Origin: Proteobacteria bacterium UBA2363
GTDB lineage: Bacteria; Pseudomonadota; Gammaproteobacteria; Xanthomonadales; UBA2363
Assembly: GCA_002344355.1 (NCBI GenBank)
Contig: DDTN01000019.1
Coordinates: forward strand, 121,736-185,735
Direction of reading: 5' to 3'
Length of the DNA stretch: 64,000 bases
Numbering within the stretch: position 1 is the stretch's first letter; each line of letters begins with the position of its first letter. Position numbers and translations under genes: made by a program. Below, in pieces: positions 53,699 through 63,330 of the stretch. Below the pieces are notes generated by a model, which did not search any database, had not been told where the DNA came from, and worked only from the letters and a program-made list of their open reading frames with translations.

Positions 53699-54342
53699 CG
53701 TGGCGCCCTCGCCGGCGGCGTCGAGGGCGCCGCGGTGGTGGTGCCGGCTTCCAGCGCCTCCATCACCTGGTTGGCCTCGCGGGCCAGGTCCAGCGCGTAG
53801 TCGTGGACGCGGCCGCGCAGGTAGCGGTGGAAGATGTAGGCGGGGATCGCCACGATCAGCCCGAAGGCGGTCGACAGCAGGGCCTCGCCGATGCCGCCGG
53901 CCAGACGGTTGGCGTCGCCGACGCCGACCTCGGTGATCACCAGGAACATCCGGATCATGCCGGACACGGTGCCGAGCAGGCCCAGCATCGGCGCGATGAT
54001 GGCGATGGTGCCCAGGCTGTTCAGCCAGCGCGACAGGCCGTGCACCACCTGGCGCCCGGCGTCCTCGACGCGCGCGACCAGGTATTCGTGCGGCCGGTGG
54101 CGCTCGGCCAGCACGGTGCCCAGCACCCGGCCCAGCGGCGAATGCCGGCGCAGCGCCTCGATGTGCTCGGCATCGATGCGACGGCCGCGCACCAGGGTGA
54201 CGACCTCGGCGGTCAGGCCGCCGGGCAGCACCGTGGTCCGCCGCAACGACCAGAAACGCTCCAGCACGATGCCGACCATGGCGGCCGACAGCAGCAGCAG
54301 CGGCCACATGGTGAAGCCGCCTGCAACAAACAGTTCGAACAC
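53695..54342 (-). CDS. exbB: Biopolymer transport protein ExbB (MotA/TolQ/ExbB family)
   Basis: 215 residues with three membrane segments: near the start (MWPLLLLSAAMVGIVLERF), and 'LGTIAIIAPMLGLLGTVSGM' and 'ALLSTAFGLIVAIPAYIF' in the second half. The ExbB/ExbD pair beside msbA-lpxK is a known arrangement in gammaproteobacteria. No TonB gene is nearby, so the energised partner is unknown. Confidence 0.93.
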   Translation of the reverse strand: MFELFVAGGFTMWPLLLLSAAMVGIVLERFWSLRRTTVLPGGLTAEVVTLVRGRRIDAEHIEALRRHSPLGRVLGTVLAERHRPHEYLVARVEDAGRQVVHGLSRWLNSLGTIAIIAPMLGLLGTVSGMIRMFLVITEVGVGDANRLAGGIGEALLSTAFGLIVAIPAYIFHRYLRGRVHDYALDLAREANQVMEALEAGTTTAAPSTPPARAPR

Positions 54343-54513
54343 GTTGGACCACCCCTGAATGGACGGCCCGGATCATATCAGCGCGCCGCGCCCCACCCGC
54401 GTCGTGCCGGTCGCGGATTGCGACCTCGATCACGTGCCGGACCGCCATGGCCGGCATGGAACCGGCGCTCTGCGGGTCGACGCCATGGAGGCCCTCACCG
54501 GTGCGCCACGCAC

Positions 54514-54570
54514 CCTCTCCCCCGGCCCCTCCCCCGCCCGCGGGGGAGGGGAGAAGTGCGGCGCCGCCGC
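54514..54570. repeat. Dispersed GC-rich palindromic repeat, copy B
   Basis: A perfect inverted repeat (CCCCTCCCCCGC at 54526-54537, complement 54540-54551, 2-nt centre) is followed by GAAGTGCGGCGCCGCCGC (54553-54570). Copy A at 751-805 matches it almost base for base. It lies in the 399-bp gap 54343-54741 between comEC and exbB, both on the minus strand. The exbB promoter must also be in this gap. Confidence 0.8.
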
Positions 54571-54587
54571 AAGCAGCCCCACCTGCA

Positions 54588-54717
54588 CCCTTCGCGTGCA
54601 CCCTTCGCCTGCACCCTTCTCCTGTGCCCTTCGCCTGTGCCCTTCGCCTGTGCCCTTCGCCTATGCCCTTCGACTGGGCCCTTCGACTGGGTCCTTCGCC
54701 TGTGCCCTTCGACGGTT
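54588..54717. repeat. 13-bp tandem repeat array (about ten units)
   Basis: About ten head-to-tail units of consensus CCCTTCGCCTGTG start at 54588. Units 4 and 5 are identical, units 7 and 8 are identical to each other, and the end units are the most diverged. The array begins 24 nt past the comEC stop and runs towards the palindromic repeat. Because 13 is not a multiple of 3, every frame shows a 13-residue peptide repeat on the minus strand, which reads as spurious coding sequence. Confidence 0.9.
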
Positions 54718-54741
54718 GCTGGTCCCTGCTCCATGCCCGGG

Positions 54742-57144
54742 CTACTCCCGCCAGATCCGCCGATGGCGCGCCCGCCAGCCCTGCCACACCGGTCCCTGTC
54801 GCCCGAACCGCACCGCCACGGCACCGTGCTCGGCGGTATTGGCCAGTTCGATGTCGCGCATCGCCAGACGCTGCACCACGTCGCGGTGCGGATGGCCGAA
54901 GCGGTTGCGGTGGCCGGCGGTGGCGATGGCCAGGCGCGGCGCGACCGCGTCCAGGAAGGCCGCGCTGCTGGACCCGTGGCTGCCATGGTGGCCGAGCAGC
55001 AGGACATCGCTGGCCAGCCGCTGCCGGTACAGCGCCAGCATGCGCAGTTCCGCCACCTCGCCGGCATCGCCGGTGAGCAGGGCGCTGCCGCCGCGGCCCT
55101 GCACCCGCAGCACGCAGGACACCTCGTTGCCACGCGCCGGATAACGCGGTGGCGGATGCAGCAGTTCGAAGCGGACGCCGTCCCAGGTCCAGTGCAGGGC
55201 GTCGTGGCAGGGCCGCACCGGCAGGCCGGGCACCGGCTCGCCGCCGAGCACGGCGTCCACCGCCAGCGCCCTTTGCACCGAGGCGGCGCCACCGGCATGG
55301 TCGATGTCGGCATGGCTGACCACCATGAGGTCCAGTCGGCGCACCGCCAGGGCCTCCAGTGCCGGCACCACCACCGCCTCGCCCAGGTCGTAGCCGCTGG
55401 GGAAGCGGGCGCCGGTGTCGAACAGCAGGGCGTGGTGGCGGGTGCGCACCAGCACCGCGGTGCCCTGTCCGACGTCGAGCGCGTCCAGGCGGAACTCGCC
55501 GTGCGCCGGACCGGCACGCACCGGCAGCAGCAGGGGCAGCAGCAGGACCGGCGCCAGCCAGCGCAGGCGCGCCGGCACCGGCAGCAGGCACAGCAGGGCC
55601 GCCGCCAGCGCCGCCGCCAGGGCGACCGGTCCGACCTCCGGCAACGGGCTGGCGGCCAGCGGTGCCGCGGCGATCCGGTCCAGCAGGGCCATCAGCCAGG
55701 CCAGGCTGGTGCCGGCCATCGCCAGCAGGGGGGTCGCCAGCACCGGCGCAAGCGCCAGCAGCCCCACCCCGATCAGCAGCGGCGGCACCACCGTCAGCGC
55801 CACCCAGGGCACCGCCAGCAGGTTGACGAGGGGCGCCACCCAGCTGGCCTGTCCGAAGAAGGCGACGCCGGCGGGCAGCAGGCCGATGGCGACCGCCCAT
55901 TGCGCACGCGGCAGCGCCTGCCACCATGGCGAGCGGGCGCCGGCGGCCAGCAACAGGAAGGCGACGCCCAGGAACGACAGCCAGGCGCCGGTCGCCAGCA
56001 GGGCCAGAGGATCCAGCAGCAGCACCACGGCCAGCGCCAGCGCGAACGCCTGCCAGGCACCGGAGCCACGGCGCAGCGCCAGGGCCAGCGCAGCCACCGC
56101 CAGCATCGCCAGGCTGCGCCGGGTCGGCACCTGGAACCCTGCCAGGGCCGCGTACACGGCGGCTGCCGCCAGCGCCGGCGGCAGCGCCCACAGGCGCGCC
56201 GGGGCGCGCCGCAGCAGCACCGGCCAGCGCCGGCCCAGGACCAGGGCCAGGCCGCCGGCCAGGCCGGCGACCAGGCCGACATGCAGGCCCGAGATCGCGA
56301 ACAGATGGCTGGTGCCGGTCCGCCGCAGGGTGGTCCAGTCGCGCTCGTCGAAGCCGCGACGATCGCCCACCGCAAGGCCCGCCAGCAGGGCGCCAGTGCG
56401 CGGCGCCGGGACCGCGGCACGCAGCCGCGCCGAGACGCGGTCGCGCCAGGCGTCGATACCGCCGCCGTGCGAGAGCGCCGCGTTCCCGGGCGCGTCGCGG
56501 ACATGGCCGACCGCGGCAATCCCCTGCTGCAGGGCATTGCGCTCGAGGTCGACGGCGCCGGGATTGCCCAGTCCGCGCGGGCGCCGCAGCCGCACCTGCA
56601 GCCGCCAGCGGGCACCGGGCTCCAGCACCGGCAGCGCGGCCAGTGCGGTCGCCTCCGGCTCGCGCAGGCCGCTGAAGTCCCGGCGCGCATACCAGGCCAG
56701 GCGCCAGCAACCGGACACCTGCACCTCCCGCGTGCCGGTCCAGGCCTGCTCGGGACAGAACCGGAAGCGCAGGCCGTCGGTGCCGCGCAACGGCAGGTCG
56801 TCGATGCGCCCCTGGGCGACCAGGTCGATGCCCTGGAGATCCGCGGGCAGCCGCGCCGACAACGCCTGGCCCGCCTGCCACGCGGACCAGGCCAGGCCGG
56901 CCAGCGCGCACAGCGCGCCCTGCAGCAGGCGACCGCGCAGGACCAGCGCCCGGTCGAGCAGCCAGGCCAGTGCCACCGACCCCGCCGCGGCGACCGCGAG
57001 CTGGACAACCGTCGGCAGCGCCGGCAATGCCAGCGGCAGGCCTGTCCCGAGCGCGAACGCGAGCAGGTTGGGGACGGTCGCCGCCCAGGCCTGGCGCGCC
57101 CCGGCTGCGCCGGCCCGGGCGGCCTGGGTGGCGGCGCGGGTCAT
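54742..57144 (-). CDS. comEC: DNA internalization-related competence protein ComEC/Rec2
   Basis: 800 residues. N-terminal DUF4131 region, central Competence domain with many membrane helices and 'TSHLFAISGLHVGLVAGLAG', then a C-terminal metallo-beta-lactamase-like domain with 'DVGQGTAVLVRT', 'VVSHADIDHAGGA' (HxDxDH-like motif) and 'LLLGHHGSHGSSSAAF'. It forms the inner-membrane channel for single-stranded DNA uptake in transformation. No other competence gene is nearby. Confidence 0.93.
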   Translation of the reverse strand: MTRAATQAARAGAAGARQAWAATVPNLLAFALGTGLPLALPALPTVVQLAVAAAGSVALAWLLDRALVLRGRLLQGALCALAGLAWSAWQAGQALSARLPADLQGIDLVAQGRIDDLPLRGTDGLRFRFCPEQAWTGTREVQVSGCWRLAWYARRDFSGLREPEATALAALPVLEPGARWRLQVRLRRPRGLGNPGAVDLERNALQQGIAAVGHVRDAPGNAALSHGGGIDAWRDRVSARLRAAVPAPRTGALLAGLAVGDRRGFDERDWTTLRRTGTSHLFAISGLHVGLVAGLAGGLALVLGRRWPVLLRRAPARLWALPPALAAAAVYAALAGFQVPTRRSLAMLAVAALALALRRGSGAWQAFALALAVVLLLDPLALLATGAWLSFLGVAFLLLAAGARSPWWQALPRAQWAVAIGLLPAGVAFFGQASWVAPLVNLLAVPWVALTVVPPLLIGVGLLALAPVLATPLLAMAGTSLAWLMALLDRIAAAPLAASPLPEVGPVALAAALAAALLCLLPVPARLRWLAPVLLLPLLLPVRAGPAHGEFRLDALDVGQGTAVLVRTRHHALLFDTGARFPSGYDLGEAVVVPALEALAVRRLDLMVVSHADIDHAGGAASVQRALAVDAVLGGEPVPGLPVRPCHDALHWTWDGVRFELLHPPPRYPARGNEVSCVLRVQGRGGSALLTGDAGEVAELRMLALYRQRLASDVLLLGHHGSHGSSSAAFLDAVAPRLAIATAGHRNRFGHPHRDVVQRLAMRDIELANTAEHGAVAVRFGRQGPVWQGWRARHRRIWRE

Positions 57145-57340
57145 GGACCATGCTCGCCGGCGGTGCCGGTCGCCGTCGTCGGATGCGCGCGCACGGCGGC
57201 CTGGGAGTTTTCCGAACCGCCCGGCGGCCGGGGCGGACCGGGCTGGCCCGCGTGGTCCGCTGAAATCGCGGCGGCAGCAGCGGACTCGCGAAGGATCCGG
57301 GCTAGACTGCCGGCCCGCCTGGCCGCCGGCTGCCCACCGA

Positions 57341-57925
57341 ATGCGCGTGTTTTCCGCCCTCTACGACAAGGTCATCCAGCTCGCCCGCCACCGCCACGCC
57401 GAGGCCTGGCTGGGCGGCCTGAGCTTCGCCGAGTCGTCGTTCTTCCCGGTGCCCCCGGACGTGATGCTGGCGCCGATGGTGCTGGCCCGGCGCGAACGCG
57501 CATGGCGGCTTGCGACGCTGACCACGGTGACCTCGGTGCTCGGCGGGCTGCTGGGCTACCTGCTCGGCTGGCTGATCATCGACGCCATCCTTCCGGTGGT
57601 CGAGCGGGCCGGCTACCTGCCCGCCTACCAGCGCGCGGTCGACTGGTTCGACCACTACGGCTTCTGGGCGATCCTGCTCGCCGGCTTCACGCCGATCCCC
57701 TACAAGGTGTTCACCATCGCCGGCGGCGCCGTCGGCCTGTCCCTGCCGGTGTTCGTGGTCGGCTCGGTGATCGGCCGTGGCGGGCGCTTCTTCCTGGTCG
57801 CCTGGCTGTGCCGGGCGCTCGGCCCGGTGTTCGAGACCCGCCTGCTGCGCTGGATCGACCTGATCGGCTGGAGCCTGCTGGCGCTGATCGCCGTGGCCGG
57901 TGGCCTGTGGTGGTGGTTGCGCTGA
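57341..57925 (+). CDS. YqaA/DedA-type membrane protein
   Basis: 194 residues with four to five hydrophobic segments. 'ARHRHAEAWLGGLSFAESSF' followed by FPVPPDVMLAPM, then 'FDHYGFWAILLAGFTPIPYK' and VFTIAGGAVG, match the YqaA/SNARE-associated (VTT/DedA-like) family. Such proteins influence lipid scrambling or membrane potential. ATG at 57341 starts the recognisable N-terminus. It is divergent from comEC. Confidence 0.87.
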   Translation: MRVFSALYDKVIQLARHRHAEAWLGGLSFAESSFFPVPPDVMLAPMVLARRERAWRLATLTTVTSVLGGLLGYLLGWLIIDAILPVVERAGYLPAYQRAVDWFDHYGFWAILLAGFTPIPYKVFTIAGGAVGLSLPVFVVGSVIGRGGRFFLVAWLCRALGPVFETRLLRWIDLIGWSLLALIAVAGGLWWWLR

Positions 57926-58013
57926 TCCGCGGCGGGCACGTGCGTGCGCCGGCCCCTTCCCCGACCGGCCGGCCCGTCGCCCCGCGCGATCGCCAGGCCG
58001 CCGAGCCCGGGCG

Positions 58014-59201
58014 ATGAGCGTGCCGCCGCCACTGGACGTCCTCATCCTCGGCGGCGGCGCCGCGGGCCTGATGTGCGCCCTGTTCGCCGGGCGGCGCGGC
58101 CGCCGCGTGCTGGTGCTCGAGCACGCCGAGCGGGTCGGCAAGAAGATCCTGATGTCGGGCGGCGGCCGCTGCAATTTCACCAACACCGGCACCACGCCGG
58201 CGCAGTTCCTGTCGGCCAACCCCCATTACTGCAAGTCGGCGCTGGCCCGCTACGCGCCCGCCGACTTCATCGCCCTGGTCGACCGCCACGGCATCGCCTG
58301 GCACGAGAAGGAACTGGGACAGCTGTTCTGCGACCAGTCCAGCAAGCAGATCGTGGCCATGCTGCTGGCCGAGTGCGCCGACGCCCAGGTACGCATCGAG
58401 ACCGGCTGCGCGATCCATGCGGTCCGCCGGCAACCCGGCGGTTTCGCCGTGGACACGGCACGCGGGCCGTTCAGCGCGTCCTCCCTGGTGGTCGCCACCG
58501 GCGGCCTGTCGATCCCGCGCATGGGCGCCACCGGCTTCGGCTTCGAGCTGGCCCGCCAGTTCGGCCACGCCGTGCTGCCGACCCGCGCCGGCCTGGTGCC
58601 GCTGACCCTGAGCGGCCGTCCCCTGGAGCAGCTCGCCGATCTCGCCGGCGTCGCCACGCCGATCGAGGCGCACTGCGGCAAGGCGCGTTTCCACAACCAG
58701 ATGCTCATCACCCACCGCGGCCTGAGCGGCCCGGCGATCCTGCAGATCTCCTCGTACTGGCAACCGGGCGAGCGGCTGCGCATCGACCTGCTGCCCGGGA
58801 TCGACGCCGCCGCCTGGCTGGCGCAGCGCCGCCAGGCGCGACCGGATGCCCTGCTGTCCACGGTGCTCGCCGAACAGCTGCCGAAGCGGCTGGCGCATCG
58901 CCTGTGCGAGGCCTGGCTGGCCGACCGGCCGATCCGGCAACTGCAACCCGCCGACCTCCGCCAGGCGGCCTCGGCGCTGGCCGACTGGCCCATCGTGCCC
59001 AGCGGCACCGAGGGCTACCGGACCGCCGAGGTCACCCTGGGCGGCGTCGACACCCGCGGCCTGGACTCGACGACCATGGCCTCGCGCAGCGTGCCCGGCC
59101 TGCACTTCATCGGCGAGGTGGTCGACGTCACCGGCTGGCTGGGCGGCTACAACTTCCAGTGGGCCTGGGCCAGCGGCCACGCCGCCGGACTGGCGGCCTG
59201 A
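58014..59201 (+). CDS. HI0933 family flavoprotein (NAD(P)/FAD-dependent oxidoreductase)
   Basis: 395 residues. FAD-binding dinucleotide fold at the start ('DVLILGGGAAGLMCALFAGR'), then 'VGKKILMSGGGRCNFTN', a signature of the HI0933/YhiN family, and a C-terminal FAD motif 'GLHFIGEVVDVTGWLGGYNF'. The physiological substrate of this family is unsettled. ATG at 58014 begins the family's N-terminus. Confidence 0.9.
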   Translation: MSVPPPLDVLILGGGAAGLMCALFAGRRGRRVLVLEHAERVGKKILMSGGGRCNFTNTGTTPAQFLSANPHYCKSALARYAPADFIALVDRHGIAWHEKELGQLFCDQSSKQIVAMLLAECADAQVRIETGCAIHAVRRQPGGFAVDTARGPFSASSLVVATGGLSIPRMGATGFGFELARQFGHAVLPTRAGLVPLTLSGRPLEQLADLAGVATPIEAHCGKARFHNQMLITHRGLSGPAILQISSYWQPGERLRIDLLPGIDAAAWLAQRRQARPDALLSTVLAEQLPKRLAHRLCEAWLADRPIRQLQPADLRQAASALADWPIVPSGTEGYRTAEVTLGGVDTRGLDSTTMASRSVPGLHFIGEVVDVTGWLGGYNFQWAWASGHAAGLAA

Positions 59202-59286
59202 GGAACGCCCGCCCCCCCATCCGGGGGATGGCGGCGCCGGCGCGCCGCGCGCACAGTGCCGCCGCCCCAGCCCATCGCCCGCCGCC

Positions 59287-60360
59287 ATGACCCTCCGCCC
59301 TGCCCTGCTGTCCGGCCTGTCCGCCCTGGTCCTGCTGCTGCCCGGCACCGCCGCCGCCATCGGCACCACGCTCAGCATCGAACTGCGAGCGGAAATGAGC
59401 GGCACCAACCTCGGCGGCGCGCAGTTCCAGCGCGGCGCCGAGGGCGTGCTGGCGGTGCGCTTCCGCAACTGCCAGCCGGGCCAGTCCTGCCCCTTCTACG
59501 AGCGCACCACCGTGCATGTGCAGCTGCCGCCCGGCCTGGTCTACGACCGCGCCGACAGCTATGCGCCGGCCTGGGTGCAGTGCGCTGCGGCGGCGCCCGA
59601 TGCCGCCGGCCAGCGGGTGAGCTGCACCGGCGCCGGCCTGTCCGGCAACGGCAATGCGCTGAACGCCAGCAGCGGCGTCGACCTGTGGTTGCTGGCGGCG
59701 CCCGATGCGCCGCTCGGCCCGGCCACCTTCACCGCCGCGATCGACGACCGGCTGCCGGACGACACCGCCACCCTGGTCGCCTGCCTGGCCGATCCGGCAC
59801 CGGCCTGGTGCGACCGCCTCACCGGCGCCATCGTCGTGCCGCCGGTCCCGGCGCTGGCCTTCACCGGCAGCGGCCATGCGCCGGCACGCATCACGGTCGG
59901 CGCCGACGGCGAGCTGCACGCCAGCTTCGGCAACGGCGGCGGTGCCGCCAGCGCCGGCCTGGCCGTGCATGTCCAGCTGCCGGTCGGCTTCGAATGGCGT
60001 CCCCAGCACAGCGTGCTGTGGCCGGCACCGGCCGCCTGCAGCGCCCAGGGCAGCAGCGCCACCGGCCTGCAGGTGAGCTGCGTGCGCAACGGCGGCCTGG
60101 CCGCCGGCAGCAACGACGGCCTGGTGCGGATCGGCGTGGTCGCCGGCCTGGCCACGGCCACGCCCGGGCCGCTCGACGTGCTGTTCGCGCTGGACGGCGG
60201 CGCCGTGCCCGATGCCGCCGGCCGCCTGCTGGCCTGCGCCGACGACCCGACCCGCCCGGACTGCCGGCTGCACGCGGTGCCCACCGACTACCCCTGTGCC
60301 CTGCAGCACGCCGACGGCATCTACTGCGACGGCTGGGAAGGACCGGTCGTGCGGCCCTGA
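59287..60360 (+). CDS. Secreted protein of unknown function with DUF11-like repeats
   Basis: 357 residues. A signal peptide (SGLSALVLLLPGTAAAI) precedes two beta-rich, repeat-like halves, each with a 'VHVQLPPGLVYDRADSYAPA' or 'VHVQLPVGFEWRPQHSVLWP' block followed by Cys-containing turns (AWVQCAAAAP, AACSAQGSS). The halves look like duplicated immunoglobulin-like modules. The end is DGIYCDGWEGPVVRP, related to the tails of two other secreted proteins. I do not recognise a function. It converges on purT. Confidence 0.75.
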   Translation: MTLRPALLSGLSALVLLLPGTAAAIGTTLSIELRAEMSGTNLGGAQFQRGAEGVLAVRFRNCQPGQSCPFYERTTVHVQLPPGLVYDRADSYAPAWVQCAAAAPDAAGQRVSCTGAGLSGNGNALNASSGVDLWLLAAPDAPLGPATFTAAIDDRLPDDTATLVACLADPAPAWCDRLTGAIVVPPVPALAFTGSGHAPARITVGADGELHASFGNGGGAASAGLAVHVQLPVGFEWRPQHSVLWPAPAACSAQGSSATGLQVSCVRNGGLAAGSNDGLVRIGVVAGLATATPGPLDVLFALDGGAVPDAAGRLLACADDPTRPDCRLHAVPTDYPCALQHADGIYCDGWEGPVVRP

Positions 60361-60370
60361 GCCGCGCGCC

Positions 60371-61552
60371 TCAGGCGACCTCGATGGCGAGGGCGGCGGC
60401 GACCCGCCGCGCCTTCGCACGGGCCGCCTCCAGGTCATCGGCACGGGCCAGGGCGACGCCGACCCGGCGCTTGCCCTCGACCACCGGCTTGCCGAACAGG
60501 CGCAGCTCGGTGTCGGCCTCGACGAGCGCGACATCGACCCCGGCGAACGCGGGCCGGCCGTGGCCCTGGGCCAGGATCGCCACCGACGCCGACGGCCCGC
60601 GCTGCACGATCGCCGGGATCGGCAGGCCGAGAATGGCGCGAACGTGCAGGGCGAATTCGCTCAGGTCCTGGCTGGCCAGCGTCACCAGCCCGGTGTCGTG
60701 GGGACGCGGCGAGACCTCGGAGAACAGCACCTCGTCGCCGCGCACGAACAGCTCGACGCCGAACACGCCCCGCCCGCCCAGCGCATCGGTGACCGCCCGC
60801 GCGATCTCCTGCGACCGGGCCAGCGCGACCGCCGACATCGGATGCGGCTGCCAGCTCTCCCGGTAGTCGCCATCGACCTGCAGGTGCCCGATCGGCGCGC
60901 AGAACGCGGTGCCGCCGGCGTGGCGCACGGTCAGCAGGGTGATCTCGTAGTCGAACGGCACGAAGCCCTCGACGATGGCCCGGCCGGCGCCGGCGCGGCC
61001 GCCGCGCTGGGCGTACGCCCAGGCCGGGCCGATCTCCGAAGGATCGCGTACCGTGCTCTGGCCCTTGCCCGAGGAGCTCATCACCGGCTTGACCACGCAG
61101 GGCAGGCCGAGCGCCGCGACCGCGGCGCGGTAGGCCGCCTCGTCGTCGACGAAGCGGTACGGCGAGGTCGGCAGGCCCAGGGTTTCGGCGGCTAGCACCC
61201 GGATGCCCTCGCGGTCCATGGTCAACGCGGTGGCGCGCGCGGTCGGCACCACGCGCAGGCCTTCGGCCTCCATCGCCACCAGGGTGGCGGTGTGGATGGC
61301 CTCGATCTCGGGCACCACCAGGTGCGGCCGCTCGGCCTCGATCACGGCGCGCAGGGCGGCGCCGTCGAGCATGTCCACGACATGGCTGCGGTGCGCGACC
61401 TGCATGGCGGGGGCGTCGGCGTAACGGTCCACGGCCACCACCTCGACGCCGTAGCGCATCGCCTCGATCGCGACCTCGCGGCCCAGTTCGCCCGACCCCA
61501 GCAGCAGCAGGCGGGTGGCGTCGTCGCTGAGTGGCGTTCCGATCTTGACCAT
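60371..61552 (-). CDS. purT: Formate-dependent phosphoribosylglycinamide formyltransferase
   Basis: 393 residues, ATP-grasp fold. 'LLLGSGELGREVAIEAMRYG', 'VPEIEAIHTATLVAMEAEG', 'VVKPVMSSSGKGQST' and 'FGVELFVRGDEVLFSEVSPR' match PurT throughout. It adds formate to GAR in purine synthesis, ATP-dependently. The gene stands alone, 10 bp from the convergent secreted-protein gene. Confidence 0.94.
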   Translation of the reverse strand: MVKIGTPLSDDATRLLLLGSGELGREVAIEAMRYGVEVVAVDRYADAPAMQVAHRSHVVDMLDGAALRAVIEAERPHLVVPEIEAIHTATLVAMEAEGLRVVPTARATALTMDREGIRVLAAETLGLPTSPYRFVDDEAAYRAAVAALGLPCVVKPVMSSSGKGQSTVRDPSEIGPAWAYAQRGGRAGAGRAIVEGFVPFDYEITLLTVRHAGGTAFCAPIGHLQVDGDYRESWQPHPMSAVALARSQEIARAVTDALGGRGVFGVELFVRGDEVLFSEVSPRPHDTGLVTLASQDLSEFALHVRAILGLPIPAIVQRGPSASVAILAQGHGRPAFAGVDVALVEADTELRLFGKPVVEGKRRVGVALARADDLEAARAKARRVAAALAIEVA

Positions 61553-61670
61553 GGCGGACTCCGGCAGGGCGCGCCAGTGTAGTGCCGGCGCCGCGGGCGC
61601 CAGGGTCGGCCACCCCGCCGGCGGCCCCGACCGCGTGCGTGCGCAGCGGCGGGGGTGCCATCATGCCGCC

Positions 61671-63158
61671 ATGAATCGACCTGCACACCGCCCTGCCAGG
61701 GCCCGGCGCCTGGCCCTGCTGCTGATCCTGCTGCCCGGCCTGCTGGCCGCGGCGCCTGCCGTCCAAGGCACCGTCACCGGCGCTGCCGACGACGCCCCGG
61801 ACGAGCAGTGGCTGCGCGTGGTGCTGGAAGGCCGCAAGGTCGGCCATGCGCATTTCCACACCCGCCGCGGCCAGGACACGGTGGTGACCGGGCAGGTGAT
61901 CGAGCTGTCGCTCGGCCGTGCCGGCGTGGCGGTGGCCATGCGCATCGAGGAGCGCCACGAGGAGACCGACGACGGCGAGCCCCTGGCCTTCTTCGCCGCC
62001 AGCACCATCAGCGGCCTGACCATGTCGGTGTCGGGCCGGCGCCAGGCCGACGGCCGCTTCGCGGTGCGCTCCGGCCGCGGCGACGGCGACGGCGCCAGCC
62101 GCCTGCTCGACTGGCCGGAAGGCGCCCTGCTCGCGCATGGCGCCGAGCTTCGCCTGCGCGAACTGGGGACCGCCGCCGGCGCCAGCGCCCGCCTGCGCGT
62201 CTTCCAGGCGATGCTGCAGGAAGCGGTCGAGCTCGAGCACACCGTCATCGGACCGGCCTGGATCGACCTCCCCGAGGGCCGTCGCCAGCTCACCGAGGTC
62301 CGGCAGGTGCTGGCCTTCCCCGAGGGCGACATGGCCAGCCGCGGCTGGCTCGACGAGCGGCTGCGCCTGCGCCGGCTGACCATGGACCTGCTCGGCCAGG
62401 AACTGGAGCTGATCGAATGCGACCGGGCCTGCGCGACCGCGCCGAACCAGCCCGCCGAGATCCTGGAGACCGCCCTGCTCGCCGTCCCGCGCGCGCTGGA
62501 CGCGCGCGAGCGCGGCGGTCCGCTGCGTCTGGTCCTGCGCAGCGAGCGGCAGCCCCGCGACTGGCCCGGCATCGACGGCCAGCGGGTGCTGGCGCTGGAC
62601 GGCGAGCGCTGGGCGCTGCACCTGCGCGCCGGCAGCGGCGGCGATCCGGTGCCGCCGCCGGTGGACGCCGACCTGGCGCGCACCGACTGGCTGGACCACG
62701 ACGACCCCGATGTCCGGGCCCTGCTGCCCGGCGACCTGCCGGCCTCGCCGAAACTCGCCATGGCGCGCCTGACCGAACTGGTCGGCCGCCATATCCGGGA
62801 CAAGACGCTGGCGGTCGGCTACGCCAGCGCCAGCGATGCCGCGCGCATGCGCGAGGGCGACTGCACCGAGCACGCCGTCCTGCTGGCCGCCCTGGCGCGC
62901 GCCGCCGGCATCCCGGCGCGCGTCGTCACCGGCCTGGCCTACGCCACCGAGTACGGCGGACCCGCCTTCGTGCCGCACGCCTGGGTGGCGGCCTGGACCG
63001 GCAAGGCCTGGCAGGCCTTCGACGCCGCCCTGCCCGGCGAGGCGCAAGTGCGCATCGCGGTGCACGCCGGCGACGGCGACCCCTGGCGCTTCTACGGCGG
63101 CGTCGAGGTACTGGGCGACCTGGCGGTCGAGGCGGTCGAGGCGCTGCCGAGGCAGTGA
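61671..63158 (+). CDS. Secreted transglutaminase-like domain protein
   Basis: 495 residues. A signal peptide (LALLLILLPGLLAAAPA) is followed by a ~330-residue beta-rich region, then a transglutaminase-like core with the catalytic Cys in 'GDCTEHAVLLAALARAAGIP', the His in 'FVPHAWVAAW' and the Asp in 'AFDAALPGE'. Bacterial proteins of this type usually act as cysteine proteases or cross-linkers in the envelope; no partner gene indicates which. ATG at 61671 precedes the signal peptide. Its divergent neighbour is purT. Confidence 0.86.
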   Translation: MNRPAHRPARARRLALLLILLPGLLAAAPAVQGTVTGAADDAPDEQWLRVVLEGRKVGHAHFHTRRGQDTVVTGQVIELSLGRAGVAVAMRIEERHEETDDGEPLAFFAASTISGLTMSVSGRRQADGRFAVRSGRGDGDGASRLLDWPEGALLAHGAELRLRELGTAAGASARLRVFQAMLQEAVELEHTVIGPAWIDLPEGRRQLTEVRQVLAFPEGDMASRGWLDERLRLRRLTMDLLGQELELIECDRACATAPNQPAEILETALLAVPRALDARERGGPLRLVLRSERQPRDWPGIDGQRVLALDGERWALHLRAGSGGDPVPPPVDADLARTDWLDHDDPDVRALLPGDLPASPKLAMARLTELVGRHIRDKTLAVGYASASDAARMREGDCTEHAVLLAALARAAGIPARVVTGLAYATEYGGPAFVPHAWVAAWTGKAWQAFDAALPGEAQVRIAVHAGDGDPWRFYGGVEVLGDLAVEAVEALPRQ

Positions 63159-63240
63159 GCGCTTTCGCCCCGCGGGCGACGGGCGCCGGGCGGCGTCGTG
63201 GCCGCCCCGGCAGCGCTCCCCGGCCCGCCGGTGCGCCCGG

Positions 63241-63281
63241 CCGCCGCATGGCGCCGGTCGAACCCTGGCGCCATGCGGCGG
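63241..63281. terminator. Hairpin between the transglutaminase-like and protease genes
   Basis: A perfect 15-bp stem, CCGCCGCATGGCGCC (63241-63255) with its complement at 63267-63281, and an 11-nt loop. It lies between convergent genes ending at 63158 and 63331. No U-tract on either side. A bidirectional terminator is likely. Confidence 0.65.
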
Positions 63282-63330
63282 GCCGCGGTCCGGCCAGCCC
63301 CTCCGGCACCGCCCCGGTCCCGCTTCGGCC

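Noticed and set aside
54588..54717. Possible CRISPR array from the regular repeats
   Set aside because: Units are 13 bp and directly adjacent, with no spacers and no cas genes nearby.
53803..58017. 1404-residue plus-strand reading frame opposite exbB and comEC
   Set aside because: Shadow of comEC and exbB; composition dominated by Arg/Gln/His/Ala with no domain.
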